In this document: positions 36,141 through 45,344 of the stretch, piece after piece
Layout: each line of letters starts with the position of its first letter
How positions within the stretch are numbered: position 1 is the first letter of the stretch
NCBI GenBank assembly: GCA_031279415.1
Contig: JAITIP010000018.1
Location: 1 to 64,000, forward strand
Source of the DNA: Candidatus Endomicrobium procryptotermitis
GTDB lineage: Bacteria; Elusimicrobiota; Endomicrobiia; Endomicrobiales; Endomicrobiaceae
Direction of reading: 5' to 3'
Length of the DNA stretch: 64,000 nucleotides
Notes under the pieces: generated by a model
Told to the model about the DNA's origin: nothing
The model's database searches: none
The model's input: the letters and a program-made list of their open reading frames with translations, nothing else
Translations under genes and position numbers: made by a program

Positions 36141-36944
36141 ATGAAAAAATTAATAATCGCAGCTTTGGCGTTTATTTTATGTGCTGGCAACTTGTCAGCC
36201 GCAAGGATTGTTGTTGAAGGTTCCACGACGGTTCTTCCGATAGCGCAAAGAGCAGCAGAAGAATATATGGACGCAAACTCTTCCGCAGATATCACGGTAA
36301 GAGGCGGCGGTTCTGGAGTGGGAATAAATTCATTAATTTCAGGAACGTGCAATATAGCAAATTCATCAAGAGAGATTAAAGACAACGAACTTCAGTCCGC
36401 CGCGTCGAAAAAAGTAAAGCCAAAAGCTTTTGTCATAGCCATGGATGGAATTGCAGTTATAGTGAATAAAAATAATAGCATATCCGCGCTCTCCAAAAAA
36501 CAAATAGCGGACATTTATACTGGAAAAATAACAAATTGGTCTCAGGTTGGCGGAAAAAATGAGAAAATAGTTGTAATTTCAAGAGATTCGGCAAGCGGAA
36601 CTTTTGAATCTTTCAGTGAGCTAGCTTTAAACAAACAAAAAGTCGTAAGCGGTGCTCTGATGCAGGCTTCAAATCAAGCTATAGCAACTTCGGTTTCGAC
36701 GACTCCCGGAGCAATAGGATATGTAGGTTTGGGTTATGTAACATCTTCAGTTAAATCTGTAGCTGTTGATGGCATTGAAGCAAGTGTGGAAGCAGTTTTG
36801 AAAAGCAAATACGCTTATTCAAGACCTTTATATATGTACACTAACGGCGAGCCAAAAGGAGAAACAAAAAATTTCATAGATTTTATTTTAAGCGATGACG
36901 GACAGACCATAGTGACAGAGGAAGGTTTTGTGTCGTTGAAATAA
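36141..36944 (+). CDS. pstS: Phosphate ABC transporter substrate-binding protein
   Basis: This 267-residue periplasmic protein captures phosphate for PstCAB. It has a signal peptide (MKKLIIAALAFILCAGNLSA) and begins the mature domain with RIVVEGSTTVLPIAQRAAEE. The phosphate-binding loops are GGGSGVGINSLISGTCNIAN and ISRDSASGTFESFSEL. It is a short PstS with the GAIGYVGLGYV segment near the C-terminus. It follows the porin by 25 bases and is separated from pstC by a GC-rich hairpin. Confidence 0.96.
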   Translation: MKKLIIAALAFILCAGNLSAARIVVEGSTTVLPIAQRAAEEYMDANSSADITVRGGGSGVGINSLISGTCNIANSSREIKDNELQSAASKKVKPKAFVIAMDGIAVIVNKNNSISALSKKQIADIYTGKITNWSQVGGKNEKIVVISRDSASGTFESFSELALNKQKVVSGALMQASNQAIATSVSTTPGAIGYVGLGYVTSSVKSVAVDGIEASVEAVLKSKYAYSRPLYMYTNGEPKGETKNFIDFILSDDGQTIVTEEGFVSLK

Positions 36945-36968
36945 ATATCCGATGGCGCTTTACGAATT

Positions 36969-36993
36969 GGGGCGGCACATACCCCGCCGCCCC
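36969..36993 (+). promoter_or_regulatory. GC-rich hairpin between pstS and pstC
   Basis: GGGGCGGC (36969-36976) pairs perfectly with GCCGCCCC (36986-36993) with a 9-base loop, without a following T-run. In such operons a hairpin after the binding-protein gene commonly stabilises its mRNA or limits readthrough, so PstS is made in excess. That role here is inferred. Confidence 0.6.
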
Positions 36994-37016
36994 GCCGCAC
37001 ATTATAAAGGAAACGA

Positions 37017-37901
37017 ATGAATAATTTTAAAGAAAAATCAATTAAAATGCTTTTCGCAATTTTGGCTTTTGCTTCATTGTTCTTTTTATTGGGAATAATT
37101 TTCGTTTTATTTAAAGAAAGTGTTCCCGTTATAGCAGAAATCAATATATTAAAATTTTTATCTGGTAACCAATGGTATCCGACTCACGAACCTGCAGAAT
37201 TCGGAATTTTGCCTTTAATAATGGCGTCTTTATGGGTTACGGCTGGTGCGATGTTTGTATGTGTTCCGCTGGGCATAGGAACGGCTTTGTATATAAATGA
37301 ACTGTCGTCAATCAAGCAAAAACATTTTTTAAAGCCTCTTATAGAAATTTTAGCTGGCATACCGTCGATAGTATATGGTTTTTTCGGAATGCTTATAGTG
37401 GCTCCACTGATACAAAAAAGTTTTGCCATACCCACGGGATTATGCGCTTTTACAGCGAGTTTAGTGCTCGGCATAATGGCAATCCCGACGATAGCAAGTA
37501 TATCGGAAGATGCTTTAAGCTTTGTGCCGAAAAGTTTTAAGGAAGCTTCTTTCGCTTTAGGTGCAAACAGATGGCAGACGCTTATAAAAGTTACCATACC
37601 TGCGGCCGCGTCTGGAATTTCTACTTCCGTGATATTGGGGGTAAGCAGAATTGTCGGTGAAACGATGACGGTCTTAATGGTTTCCGGAGGAGCGGCGGTT
37701 ATACCTAAATCTTTTTTTGACCCTGTCCGTCCGATGACATCAACCATCGCCGCGGAAATGGGAGAAGCCGCAGTAGGAAGCATACATTACCATTCGCTTT
37801 TTGCAATAGGTTTAATATTATTTTTGATAACTCTTATTTTTAACGCCACAGCTGAAATAATAAGCAGAAAATACAGAATAAAGTTAGGTTTAGATAGATG
37901 A
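37017..37901 (+). CDS. pstC: Phosphate ABC transporter permease PstC
   Basis: PstC (294 residues) is one of two inner-membrane channel subunits. Six or so transmembrane segments are visible, starting at residues 11-34. The EAA-like coupling loop is [20 protein letters not shown] (about residues 168-190). AGIPSIVYGFFGMLIVAPLI and SRIVGETMTVLMVSGG are family signatures. ATG 37017 follows AAAGGAAA. It overlaps pstA by 4 bases (ATGA). Confidence 0.96.
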   Translation: MNNFKEKSIKMLFAILAFASLFFLLGIIFVLFKESVPVIAEINILKFLSGNQWYPTHEPAEFGILPLIMASLWVTAGAMFVCVPLGIGTALYINELSSIKQKHFLKPLIEILAGIPSIVYGFFGMLIVAPLIQKSFAIPTGLCAFTASLVLGIMAIPTIASISEDALSFVPKSFKEASFALGANRWQTLIKVTIPAAASGISTSVILGVSRIVGETMTVLMVSGGAAVIPKSFFDPVRPMTSTIAAEMGEAAVGSIHYHSLFAIGLILFLITLIFNATAEIISRKYRIKLGLDR

Positions 37902-38749
37902 AAAATAAAATAGCTCAAATTTTAGGATTTTCTTTAATAACGGCAAGTATTGTAATAACACTGATATTTCTAGTCACTATAATTTATCTTATTGCTTCAA
38001 GAGGTCTTCCAGTAATATCTTGGGAATTTTTAACGTCTGTTCCGAGAAAAGGAATGACAGCTGGAGGCGTAGCGCCGGCGATTATAGGAACTTTTTATTT
38101 GACGATCGGAGCTATAATTTTCGCTTTGCCTTTCGGACTGGCCTGTGCCGTATATTTAAATGAGTACAGTTCCAAAGGTTATATGGTAAACATTATAAGA
38201 ATGAGCATAAACAACCTGGCGGGCGTTCCTTCCGTAGTTTTTGGACTGTTTGGGTTGGCTGTTTTTGTCAAGTTTTTCGGTTTTGGAATTTCGATTTTAT
38301 CGGGAAGTCTTACACTTGGAATATTGATTCTTCCTGCAGTCATTTCTGCATCGCAAGAAGCGTTGATGGCTGTTCCATACTCTATAAGAGAAGCCTCTTT
38401 TGCGCTTGGAGCAACGCAGTGGCAGACTATACGGAAAGCTGTAATTCCTGCAGCCATTCCGGGAATTATGACAGGAGTTATTTTAAGCATAGGAAGAGCT
38501 GCTGGCGAAACCGCGCCGATACTTTTTACTGCGGCAACTTTTTATAAAAGAGGTTATCCCGATTCGATTTTTTCTGAAGTTATGGCGCTGCCTTATCATA
38601 TATATGCGCTTATGACCGAAGGGACAAAACCGGAACAGCAGGTTGTCATAGCTTACGGCTGCGCTCTTATACTTTTGATTGTGGTGCTTATGATTTCATC
38701 CATTGCGATATTTCTTAGAAATAAATATGGGAGTTCTTATGTCAATTGA
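37898..38749 (+). CDS. pstA: Phosphate ABC transporter permease PstA
   Basis: PstA (283 residues) is the second channel subunit. It has six predicted membrane helices, a [18 protein letters not shown] segment, [20 protein letters not shown], and the coupling loop [34 protein letters not shown] is the conserved C-terminal signature. Its end overlaps the pstB start by 11 bases. Confidence 0.96.
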   Translation: MKNKIAQILGFSLITASIVITLIFLVTIIYLIASRGLPVISWEFLTSVPRKGMTAGGVAPAIIGTFYLTIGAIIFALPFGLACAVYLNEYSSKGYMVNIIRMSINNLAGVPSVVFGLFGLAVFVKFFGFGISILSGSLTLGILILPAVISASQEALMAVPYSIREASFALGATQWQTIRKAVIPAAIPGIMTGVILSIGRAAGETAPILFTAATFYKRGYPDSIFSEVMALPYHIYALMTEGTKPEQQVVIAYGCALILLIVVLMISSIAIFLRNKYGSSYVN

Positions 38750-39506
38750 ACAAAATATCAGAATAGAAGCAGCATGTGTAAACTTTTATTATGGTGACAA
38801 AAAAGCCATAAAAAATATGAGCATTAATTTTTACGATAGAAAAGTTACAGCTTTAATCGGACCTTCGGGCTGTGGCAAATCGACTTTTATTAGACTGCTC
38901 AATAAAATGAACGATTTGGTACCAAATACCAAAGTCGAAGGAAACATTTATTTTGACGGCGGAGATATTTTAGACAAAAAATCCGATGTCGTAAAAATAA
39001 GAAGAAAAATAGGGATGGTTTTTCAGAAACCCAATCCTTTTCCCAAAAGCATATTTCAAAATATAAGCTACGGTTTGGAAATAAACGGCGGAAAAAGTAA
39101 AAAGGCCGTAACTGAAACCGTTGAAAAATCTTTGAGAAAAGCAGCTTTATGGGATGAAGTTAAAGACAGACTTCATGAAAATGCTTTAAAACTTTCTGGA
39201 GGGCAACAACAGAGATTGTGCATAGCGAGATGTCTTGCCGTAGAACCGGAAGTCATTCTTTTTGACGAACCCTGTGCCAGCCTTGACCCTATCTCTACAA
39301 ATAAAATAGAAGAACTTATTTTGGAGTTAAGAAAAAATTACACAATCGCCATCGTCACGCACAATATGCAGCAGGCGGCAAGAGTTTCAGCTTATACGGC
39401 TTTTATGTATTTAGGTGAGCTTATAGAATTTAATTCTACAGATAAAATGTTTATAGCGCCGAAAAAAAAGAAAACCGAAGAATATCTGTCGGGAAAGTTT
39501 GGTTAA
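38739..39506 (+). CDS. pstB: Phosphate ABC transporter ATPase PstB
   Basis: PstB (255 residues) hydrolyses ATP to drive phosphate import. ATG 38739 with GGGAG upstream was chosen; the frame is open from 38703 inside pstA. The Walker A is [19 protein letters not shown], the Q-loop [20 protein letters not shown], the signature [16 protein letters not shown], Walker [14 protein letters not shown], and the switch His lies in [14 protein letters not shown]. All are intact. Confidence 0.97.
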   Translation: MSIEQNIRIEAACVNFYYGDKKAIKNMSINFYDRKVTALIGPSGCGKSTFIRLLNKMNDLVPNTKVEGNIYFDGGDILDKKSDVVKIRRKIGMVFQKPNPFPKSIFQNISYGLEINGGKSKKAVTETVEKSLRKAALWDEVKDRLHENALKLSGGQQQRLCIARCLAVEPEVILFDEPCASLDPISTNKIEELILELRKNYTIAIVTHNMQQAARVSAYTAFMYLGELIEFNSTDKMFIAPKKKKTEEYLSGKFG

Positions 39507-39573
39507 GTCGCTGCCTCTTTTAAAAAATTTAAAAGCAAGAAAATGTAAAATAAAAAATTTATGGAGAGAAAAA

Positions 39574-40230
39574 ATGTTTTCAGAAAAAATTGTCCTGTTG
39601 AAAAAAGGCATAATTGATTATGCTGAACACGTTGAAAAAATGATTGTTGAAAGCCTTGAGCGGACAATGAAAAGGGACGAAGCCGTCCTGCACAATATAA
39701 TAGAAAAAGAAGAAGCCGTTGCAAACAGATATGAAATTGAATTTGACGAAATCTGTGTAAATTATATTGCAAGATACCAACCGGCCGGAAAAAATCTGAG
39801 AATGATAATAAGCGCCATAAAAATGAGCAACGATTTAGAAAGAATGGCGGATCATGCGGTAAATATAGCTCAGAACGGCTTATTTTTAATTTCACATCCT
39901 TTCGTGAAGCCTTTTATAGATATACCGAAAATGAGCGAGATAACTGTCAGCATGCTCAAAAACGCGATAAAATCTTTTGTAGATGAGGACATGCATCTTG
40001 CAAAAAAAGTTTTGGAAAATGACGGGGAAGTTGACAGTTTAAAAATAAAAACCGTTGACGAAATTACCTACATTATGAGTGAAGAACCTAAAACCGTAAG
40101 CAGAGCGTTAAAAATTATAAACATAGTTTCAAATCTTGAAAGAGTAGCCGATTTGGCGACAAATATTTGTGAAGATGTCATATATCTCACTGATGGCATG
40201 ATAGTCAAACATCATCAGGCGGATGCTTAA
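39574..40230 (+). CDS. phoU: Phosphate-specific regulatory protein PhoU
   Basis: PhoU (218 residues) links the Pst transporter to the PhoR sensor and prevents phosphate overload. ATG 39574 follows GGAGAG; the frame is open from 39499 without an SD. Two three-helix PhoU repeats are present, each with the metal-binding E/D-x3-D pattern: IKMSNDLERMADHAVNIA and INIVSNLERVADLATNICED. It is the last gene of the operon. Together with the nearby PhoB/PhoR-like pair this forms a complete phosphate sensing and uptake set. Confidence 0.95.
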   Translation: MFSEKIVLLKKGIIDYAEHVEKMIVESLERTMKRDEAVLHNIIEKEEAVANRYEIEFDEICVNYIARYQPAGKNLRMIISAIKMSNDLERMADHAVNIAQNGLFLISHPFVKPFIDIPKMSEITVSMLKNAIKSFVDEDMHLAKKVLENDGEVDSLKIKTVDEITYIMSEEPKTVSRALKIINIVSNLERVADLATNICEDVIYLTDGMIVKHHQADA

Positions 40231-40557
40231 AGTGTTTAAAAAATATGAAAATTTGTCTGAGACGTTCTATATCTTTAATAAGGATTTAATATCGAAACCA
40301 TTGCTTCTGTTTTTGTTGTTTTCTCTCTTTGTGAATAAGATTGTCTAACTGTGGAAAAGTGGACAAGACAAGCAAAGAATCAAAGATATGTTTAATCAAA
40401 TCCAGCAAATAGAATATTGGCTCAACAACATACCAACAGAATGCCTCAACTATTTTACCCTTCAAGATGTCTTTACTTCAACTCTACTGTTGCATTAGCA
40501 GCTTGAATTCGTCAATTTTTTTGATTTTATTTTAAGGATTTAATAAAATACGATATT
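40231..40557. other. Gene-free spacer with 12-bp direct repeats
   Basis: No intact gene is seen between phoU and gmk. A short frame reads DMFNQIQQIEYWLNNIPTEC (about 40387-40450) but has no start signal. AAGGATTTAATA occurs at 40280-40291 and 40534-40545, bracketing about 240 bases. This could be the scar of a lost element or chance in AT-rich DNA. Confidence 0.4.
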
Positions 40558-41166
40558 ATGTCAAAAACTATAAAAAAGTTGCAAAAAGGCAGTATCATAG
40601 TTGTTTCGGCGCCGTCAGGAGCGGGAAAAACCAGTATATGCGATGCAATTATAAAAGAAGATAAAAATACAATTTACTCCATTTCAGCTACGACCAGACT
40701 TCCCAGATCACATGAAAAAAATGGCATTGAATATTTTTTTGTCAGTGAAACTAAATTTAAAACAATGATAAAAGAAGAAAAATTTGCTGAATGGGCCAAA
40801 GTTCACGGCAATTATTATGGAACTCTGAAATCTTTTCTTGATAAAACTTTAAAAAGCGGTAAAAACATTTTGCTTGACATAGACGTGCAAGGTGGGATAA
40901 ATATTAAAAGGCAGTACCCTCAGGCATGCATGATTTTTATAATGGCTCCCGATTTGAAAACTATCGAGAAAAGGCTTAGATACAGAAATACAGACAGTGA
41001 TAAAGTTATAAAAGAAAGGATTAAAAATGCCAAAAAAGAGCTTAAATCGTTTCCAAAATACGAATATTTAGTAATAAATGACAATTTTGAAAAGGCCGTG
41101 AAATCCGTATCAACAATAATAAAATCTTTGGAATATAAGATAAAAAAAGGAAAAAAATATTTTTAG
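40558..41166 (+). CDS. gmk: Guanylate kinase
   Basis: Gmk (202 residues) phosphorylates GMP to GDP. The P-loop is VSAPSGAGKTSICDAI (about residues 16-31). SATTRLPRSHEKNGIEYFFV is the GMP-binding segment, and DIDVQGGINIKRQYPQACMI lies in the core. The gmk-rpoZ-coaBC-priA order is widespread. The RBS before ATG 40558 is weak (TTAAGGATTTAATAAAATACG). Confidence 0.96.
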   Translation: MSKTIKKLQKGSIIVVSAPSGAGKTSICDAIIKEDKNTIYSISATTRLPRSHEKNGIEYFFVSETKFKTMIKEEKFAEWAKVHGNYYGTLKSFLDKTLKSGKNILLDIDVQGGINIKRQYPQACMIFIMAPDLKTIEKRLRYRNTDSDKVIKERIKNAKKELKSFPKYEYLVINDNFEKAVKSVSTIIKSLEYKIKKGKKYF

Positions 41167-41176
41167 GAGAATTAAA

Positions 41177-41440
41177 ATGCTACAGGCAAAACCTTTGGAA
41201 CAAGCCGTATTTGAATCAAAAATGGGAAGATATGAAGTCGTTAAGCTTGCATTGGAATGGATTGAAATAAAAAAACATGAAGACAATTATAGAAAATTAA
41301 GTCAGGCCGGACTCATAACAAAGGCTTTAGATGAAGTTCTAGATGGTACTGCGACTGCTGAAAAAATAAAAGAACTTAAGAAAAAAATAAAAATAAAAGA
41401 AACTAAAGCCGAATCGGAGTCCGAATCGACTAAGGCATAA
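41177..41440 (+). CDS. rpoZ: RNA polymerase omega subunit
   Basis: This 87-residue protein assists assembly of the beta' subunit. It has ESKMGRYEVVKLALEWIEIK (about residues 13-32), corresponding to the conserved 'N.Y..V..A..RA' helix, and a KALDEVLDGTATAEKIKEL segment. The C-terminus is a Lys/Glu/Ser tail. The family is weakly conserved, but position between gmk and coaC supports the call. AGGAG precedes ATG 41177. Confidence 0.85.
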   Translation: MLQAKPLEQAVFESKMGRYEVVKLALEWIEIKKHEDNYRKLSQAGLITKALDEVLDGTATAEKIKELKKKIKIKETKAESESESTKA

Positions 41441-41442
41441 TT

Positions 41443-42009
41443 ATGGATTTAAAAAATAAAAACGTAATAATGGGCATCTGCGGAGGAATAGCCGCATATA
41501 AAGCCTGCGATATAATACGCGGGCTTGTTAAGCTTGGCGCTAATGTAGAATGCATTCTTACATGCGGCGGCTCAAAATTTATAACTGCTTTGACTTTGCA
41601 GACTTTATCTAAAAACAGAGTTTACGTTGGAATGTTTGATGAGCCTGCCGTATGGGAAATAGAGCATATATCTCTGGCAAAAAAAGCCAATATGATTGTT
41701 ATTGTTCCTGCGACGGCCGATATAATATCAAAGCTGGCATGCGGCAGAGCGGACGATTTGCTGTGTGCGACCGTCCTTGCTTCAAAATCAAAAATACTTG
41801 TCTGTCCTGCCATGAACGTTAATATGTTCAGACATAAAGCCGTTCAGACAAATATTCGCACTTTAAAAAGCTACGGATATGATTTTGTCATGCCTGAAAA
41901 GGGTGAACTTGCTTGCGGTGACATAGGAGACGGAAGGCTTGCCGGTAGTGAAAATATCATTTCGGAAATTATCAAGGGGCTTTCCAAAAAATGTCCAAAA
42001 AAAATCTGA
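41443..42009 (+). CDS. coaC: Phosphopantothenoylcysteine decarboxylase (CoaC, separate subunit)
   Basis: This 188-residue flavoprotein decarboxylates phosphopantothenoylcysteine in coenzyme A synthesis. It has the FMN-binding GICGGIAAYKACDIIRGLVK start, the active-site His in WEIEHISLAKKAN, and the substrate clamp CPAMNVNMFRH. It covers only the CoaC half; the CoaB half follows as a separate gene overlapping by 19 bases. Most bacteria have one fused CoaBC protein. Confidence 0.93.
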   Translation: MDLKNKNVIMGICGGIAAYKACDIIRGLVKLGANVECILTCGGSKFITALTLQTLSKNRVYVGMFDEPAVWEIEHISLAKKANMIVIVPATADIISKLACGRADDLLCATVLASKSKILVCPAMNVNMFRHKAVQTNIRTLKSYGYDFVMPEKGELACGDIGDGRLAGSENIISEIIKGLSKKCPKKI

Positions 42010-42653
42010 TATTTTTAATAACATCAGGTTCAACGAAAGAATATATCGATCCTGTGAGATTTATAAGCAATGATTCTTCCGGGAAAATGGGTGTGGCTCT
42101 TGCAAAACAGGCTTTGGCAAAACAAAATAAAGTTATTTTCATATGTGGAAGAAGTGAAGTTCTGCCGCCGAAAAAAGTAAAACTTATAAATGTAGTAAGC
42201 GCTTTGGATATGTTTAATGCGGTTAAAGAAAATCTGGATAAAGCAGACATAGTGATAGGTGCAGCCGCTGTAGCCGATTTTGCGCCGGTTTCACTTAAAA
42301 ATCAAAAGATAAAAAAAGCTGCAAAAATTCCTGTAATAAAACTAAAAAAGAACCCTGATATAATAGCTTATTGCGGCAAAAATAAAAAAAACCAGATAGT
42401 TGCAGGCTTTGCTCTTGAAACGGAAAAGTTTCTTGAAAATGCTGAAAAAAAACTGAAATCCAAAGCTCTTGACTTAATAATAGCCAACGGCAAAGAATCT
42501 ATGGGAGCTGATAAAACTTCGGTCAATATAATTAACAAAGACGGAACTGTTATCAAAATAAATAATTCGGATAAAAATGCAATAGCGGGAAAAATAATAG
42601 ATGAAACAATCGGAATATTCTCAAATAATAAAGCTGGCAAAAAGGTCCCTTGA
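41991..42653 (+). CDS. coaB: Phosphopantothenate-cysteine ligase (CoaB, separate subunit)
   Basis: This 220-residue enzyme joins cysteine to phosphopantothenate using a nucleotide triphosphate. Signatures are TSGSTKEYIDPVRFISNDSS-GKMG, GAAAVADFAPVSLKNQKIKK and the catalytic-loop region VIKLKKNPDII. FALETEKFLENAEKKLKSKA is also conserved. It lies directly after coaC in a different frame (19-base overlap), and overlaps the udg gene by 53 bases at its end. The family can be free-standing, as here. Confidence 0.92.
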   Translation: MSKKNLIFLITSGSTKEYIDPVRFISNDSSGKMGVALAKQALAKQNKVIFICGRSEVLPPKKVKLINVVSALDMFNAVKENLDKADIVIGAAAVADFAPVSLKNQKIKKAAKIPVIKLKKNPDIIAYCGKNKKNQIVAGFALETEKFLENAEKKLKSKALDLIIANGKESMGADKTSVNIINKDGTVIKINNSDKNAIAGKIIDETIGIFSNNKAGKKVP

Positions 42654-43362
42654 AGAGTATCAAAACTGGGACGAAGACGAAATTTATAAGGATCCAGTGA
42701 TAAAACCCGCGACTGATAAAAGTTTGGAAAAAAATATTGGTGAAAGCAGCTTTTTTGTGAAAAAAGCAGGACCAGCACAGGAACTTGCGGCGTTAAAAGC
42801 TGAAACCGATAAATGCGGTAAATGTCCGCTTGGTTCAAGCAGGCTAAACTGCGTTTTTGGAGTAGGAGCAGCCGACGCGGATTTAATGTTTGTCGGTGAG
42901 GGACCTGGTTTTGATGAAGACCATAAAGGAGAACCTTTTATAGGAAGGGCAGGCCAGCTTTTAACAAAAATAATCGAAGCGATGGGTTATACACGCGAAA
43001 CAGTGTATATAGCAAATATAGTAAAATGCCATCCGATGAAAGACCCTTCCGATCCAGAACTGCGTTCTAATGACAGACCCCCCACTCAGGAAGAAATGGA
43101 CGACTGCCGTCCTTATCTTGACAAACAGCTTGAAATAATACGACCTAAAATTATCGTAACTCTCGGAGCATCTTCGACGAGAGGGCTTCTTGGAAGCGAA
43201 GAATCCATAAGCACTATACGCGGAAGCGTGAGAGAATATAACGGCATAAAACTTATGCCTACGTATCATCCGGCGGCATTACTTAGAAATCCGAGTCTTA
43301 AAAAAGTTGTTTGGGATGACATGAAAATAGTCACGAAATTTCTCAAAACAGGCAAAATATGA
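42601..43362 (+). CDS. udg: Type 4 uracil-DNA glycosylase
   Basis: This 253-residue DNA-repair enzyme removes uracil from deaminated cytosines. It belongs to the iron-sulfur class: cysteines lie in DKCGKCPLGSSRLNCVFG, NIVKCHPMKDP and EMDDCRPYLDKQ. The active-site GEGPGFDEDHKGEPFIGRAG and the C-terminal MPTYHPAALLRNPSLK are diagnostic. The first about 60 residues are a poorly conserved extension. A start further in, for example before the AAKLTELA-type core, cannot be excluded, as the given start lies 53 bases inside coaB. It overlaps priA by 4 bases. Confidence 0.93.
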   Translation: MKQSEYSQIIKLAKRSLEEYQNWDEDEIYKDPVIKPATDKSLEKNIGESSFFVKKAGPAQELAALKAETDKCGKCPLGSSRLNCVFGVGAADADLMFVGEGPGFDEDHKGEPFIGRAGQLLTKIIEAMGYTRETVYIANIVKCHPMKDPSDPELRSNDRPPTQEEMDDCRPYLDKQLEIIRPKIIVTLGASSTRGLLGSEESISTIRGSVREYNGIKLMPTYHPAALLRNPSLKKVVWDDMKIVTKFLKTGKI

Positions 43363-45344
43363 AAGTTCTCGAGGTTGCCGTTGCCGTACCTTTAAATAAA
43401 GCATTCTACTACCTTCCTCCGGAAAATATTGCTGCAGAAAATGTTGTGGGAAAAAGAGTAAAAGTTCAGTTCGGAAAAAGAAATTTGACAGCTTATGCTT
43501 TGTCCGTATGCGAAACAAAAGAAAATAAATTCAAATTGAAAACTGTTACAGAAATTCTGGATAGCAATCCTATAATTACTAAAGAGTCGGTTGAGCTTGC
43601 AAAATATATAAGTGCAAATTATGTGTGTTCTTTGGGGGAAGCGCTTGCGTCCATAATTCCACCATCCATAAAAGCTTCCCCAAAAAAATCTGGAAAACTG
43701 TTTGTGAGTGAAGATAATGTTTATGGCGCAAGGCATTTGCTTAATACAGGGCAGCAAAACGCCGTTGATTTAATCAATAACGGCATATTAGAGCAAACCT
43801 CAGGGAAATTTCTTCTCTTTGGAATAACCGCTTCCGGAAAAACCGAAATATATTTAAATAATATTGAATATGCTTTGAAACTTGGCAAAAGCGCGATAAT
43901 GCTTATTCCTGAAATTTCCCTCACGGCGCAGTTTGTGGACATTGTCACAAAAAGATTTATTGGTAAAGTCGGCGTCTGGCACAGCTCCGTAAGCAATATT
44001 GAAAAATATAAATTATATATGAAGGCTAAAAACAGCGAAATAAAAATTATGCTCGGGGCACGCTCTGCGGTTTTTGCTCCTTTTGAAAATCTTGGCTTAA
44101 TAATTATTGATGAGGAGCATGAACATACGTATAAGCAGGAACAAAAACCGTCTTATGATGCCAGAGAAGTGGCGTTTTGGAGAGGGAAATACCATAAAGC
44201 CGCAGTTGTTTTGGGATCTGCCACTCCTTCTTTGGAAAGTTACAAAGATGCGCTTGAAAATAAACTTACGTTGATTACGCTTCAGGAAAGAATCGATAAA
44301 AAGCAGATGCCCGAAGTGAAAGTTCTTTCTTTAAAAAACAGGCTTTATCTCAGAAGCATTCTCATGACGGAAACGATAGAAGCGATTTCAGACGCATTAA
44401 GCAGAAAAGAGCAGATAATCGTTTTTTTAAACAGGAGAGGTTATTCTCCTTCCATAATGTGCCGTAATTGTGGAAACGTTTACCAATGTCCGAACTGTTC
44501 TATATCGATGGTTTTTCACAGAAACCCGGATTTGCTGAAATGCCATTATTGCGCAGAGACAAAAGAACTTCCTATAACCTGTCCGATATGCAAAAGCAAA
44601 GAAATATCCGTTTTCGGTACGGGAACACAAAAAGTTGAAGATGAATTAAAAAAAATGTTTCCAAAAGCAAAAATATTCAGACTTGATGGAGACACGGCGT
44701 CTTCAAAAGAAGTTTATCTTAACGCTTACAAGGGAATAAAAAATGACAAATACGACATTTTGCTTGGGACTCAAATGATTGCGAAAGGTTTTGATTTTCC
44801 GCGCGTTAGCCTCGTCTGTGTTATTGACGCTGATACATCCTTATATCTTCCAGATTTTAAGTCGGCTGAAAAAACTTTTCAGATGATTACGCAGGTTGCC
44901 GGTCGTTGCGGCAGAGGCGATATGCAGGGTAATGTGATAGTTCAGACGGCGCACCCCGAACATTATGCCATAGAACATGCCAAAAAACACGATTTCGAAT
45001 CTTTTTATAAAGTGGAGACCGAGCATAGAAAAAAGCTTTTTTATCCGCCTTACTGCGATGTAGCCAAAATAGCTGTACGGAATAAAGACGAAAAAAAAGC
45101 CATACATGATTCCGAGCAGCTTCTAATGTTAATCGAAAATATTGCAAAAAGTCTCGCCCTTCCAGTAAAAATTTTAGGGCCGTCTCCCGCTTATATTGCA
45201 AAATTGCATAACACTTATAGAAGGCATATAATTATTAAAGGCAAGAAAGAAGACATTTTAAAAGCTGTTCCTTTAATAAGCGAATACAAGAAGTCTACAG
45301 GAACACAGGTCAGCATAGAAATTATGCCGTCGGATTTAATATGA
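43359..45344 (+). CDS. priA: Primosomal protein N' (PriA helicase)
   Basis: PriA (661 residues) restarts stalled replication forks. An N-terminal 3'-DNA-binding domain begins VLEVAVAVPLNKAFYYLPPE. The helicase core has Walker A GITASGKTEIYLNNIEYALK and the DEEH box in LIIIDEEHEHTYKQEQKPSY. Eight cysteines form two zinc sites (CRNCGNVYQCPNCSIS and CHYCAETKELPITCPIC). GTQMIAKGFDFPRVSLVCVI is motif V. It overlaps udg and crcB by 4 bases each. Confidence 0.97.
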   Translation: MKVLEVAVAVPLNKAFYYLPPENIAAENVVGKRVKVQFGKRNLTAYALSVCETKENKFKLKTVTEILDSNPIITKESVELAKYISANYVCSLGEALASIIPPSIKASPKKSGKLFVSEDNVYGARHLLNTGQQNAVDLINNGILEQTSGKFLLFGITASGKTEIYLNNIEYALKLGKSAIMLIPEISLTAQFVDIVTKRFIGKVGVWHSSVSNIEKYKLYMKAKNSEIKIMLGARSAVFAPFENLGLIIIDEEHEHTYKQEQKPSYDAREVAFWRGKYHKAAVVLGSATPSLESYKDALENKLTLITLQERIDKKQMPEVKVLSLKNRLYLRSILMTETIEAISDALSRKEQIIVFLNRRGYSPSIMCRNCGNVYQCPNCSISMVFHRNPDLLKCHYCAETKELPITCPICKSKEISVFGTGTQKVEDELKKMFPKAKIFRLDGDTASSKEVYLNAYKGIKNDKYDILLGTQMIAKGFDFPRVSLVCVIDADTSLYLPDFKSAEKTFQMITQVAGRCGRGDMQGNVIVQTAHPEHYAIEHAKKHDFESFYKVETEHRKKLFYPPYCDVAKIAVRNKDEKKAIHDSEQLLMLIENIAKSLALPVKILGPSPAYIAKLHNTYRRHIIIKGKKEDILKAVPLISEYKKSTGTQVSIEIMPSDLI

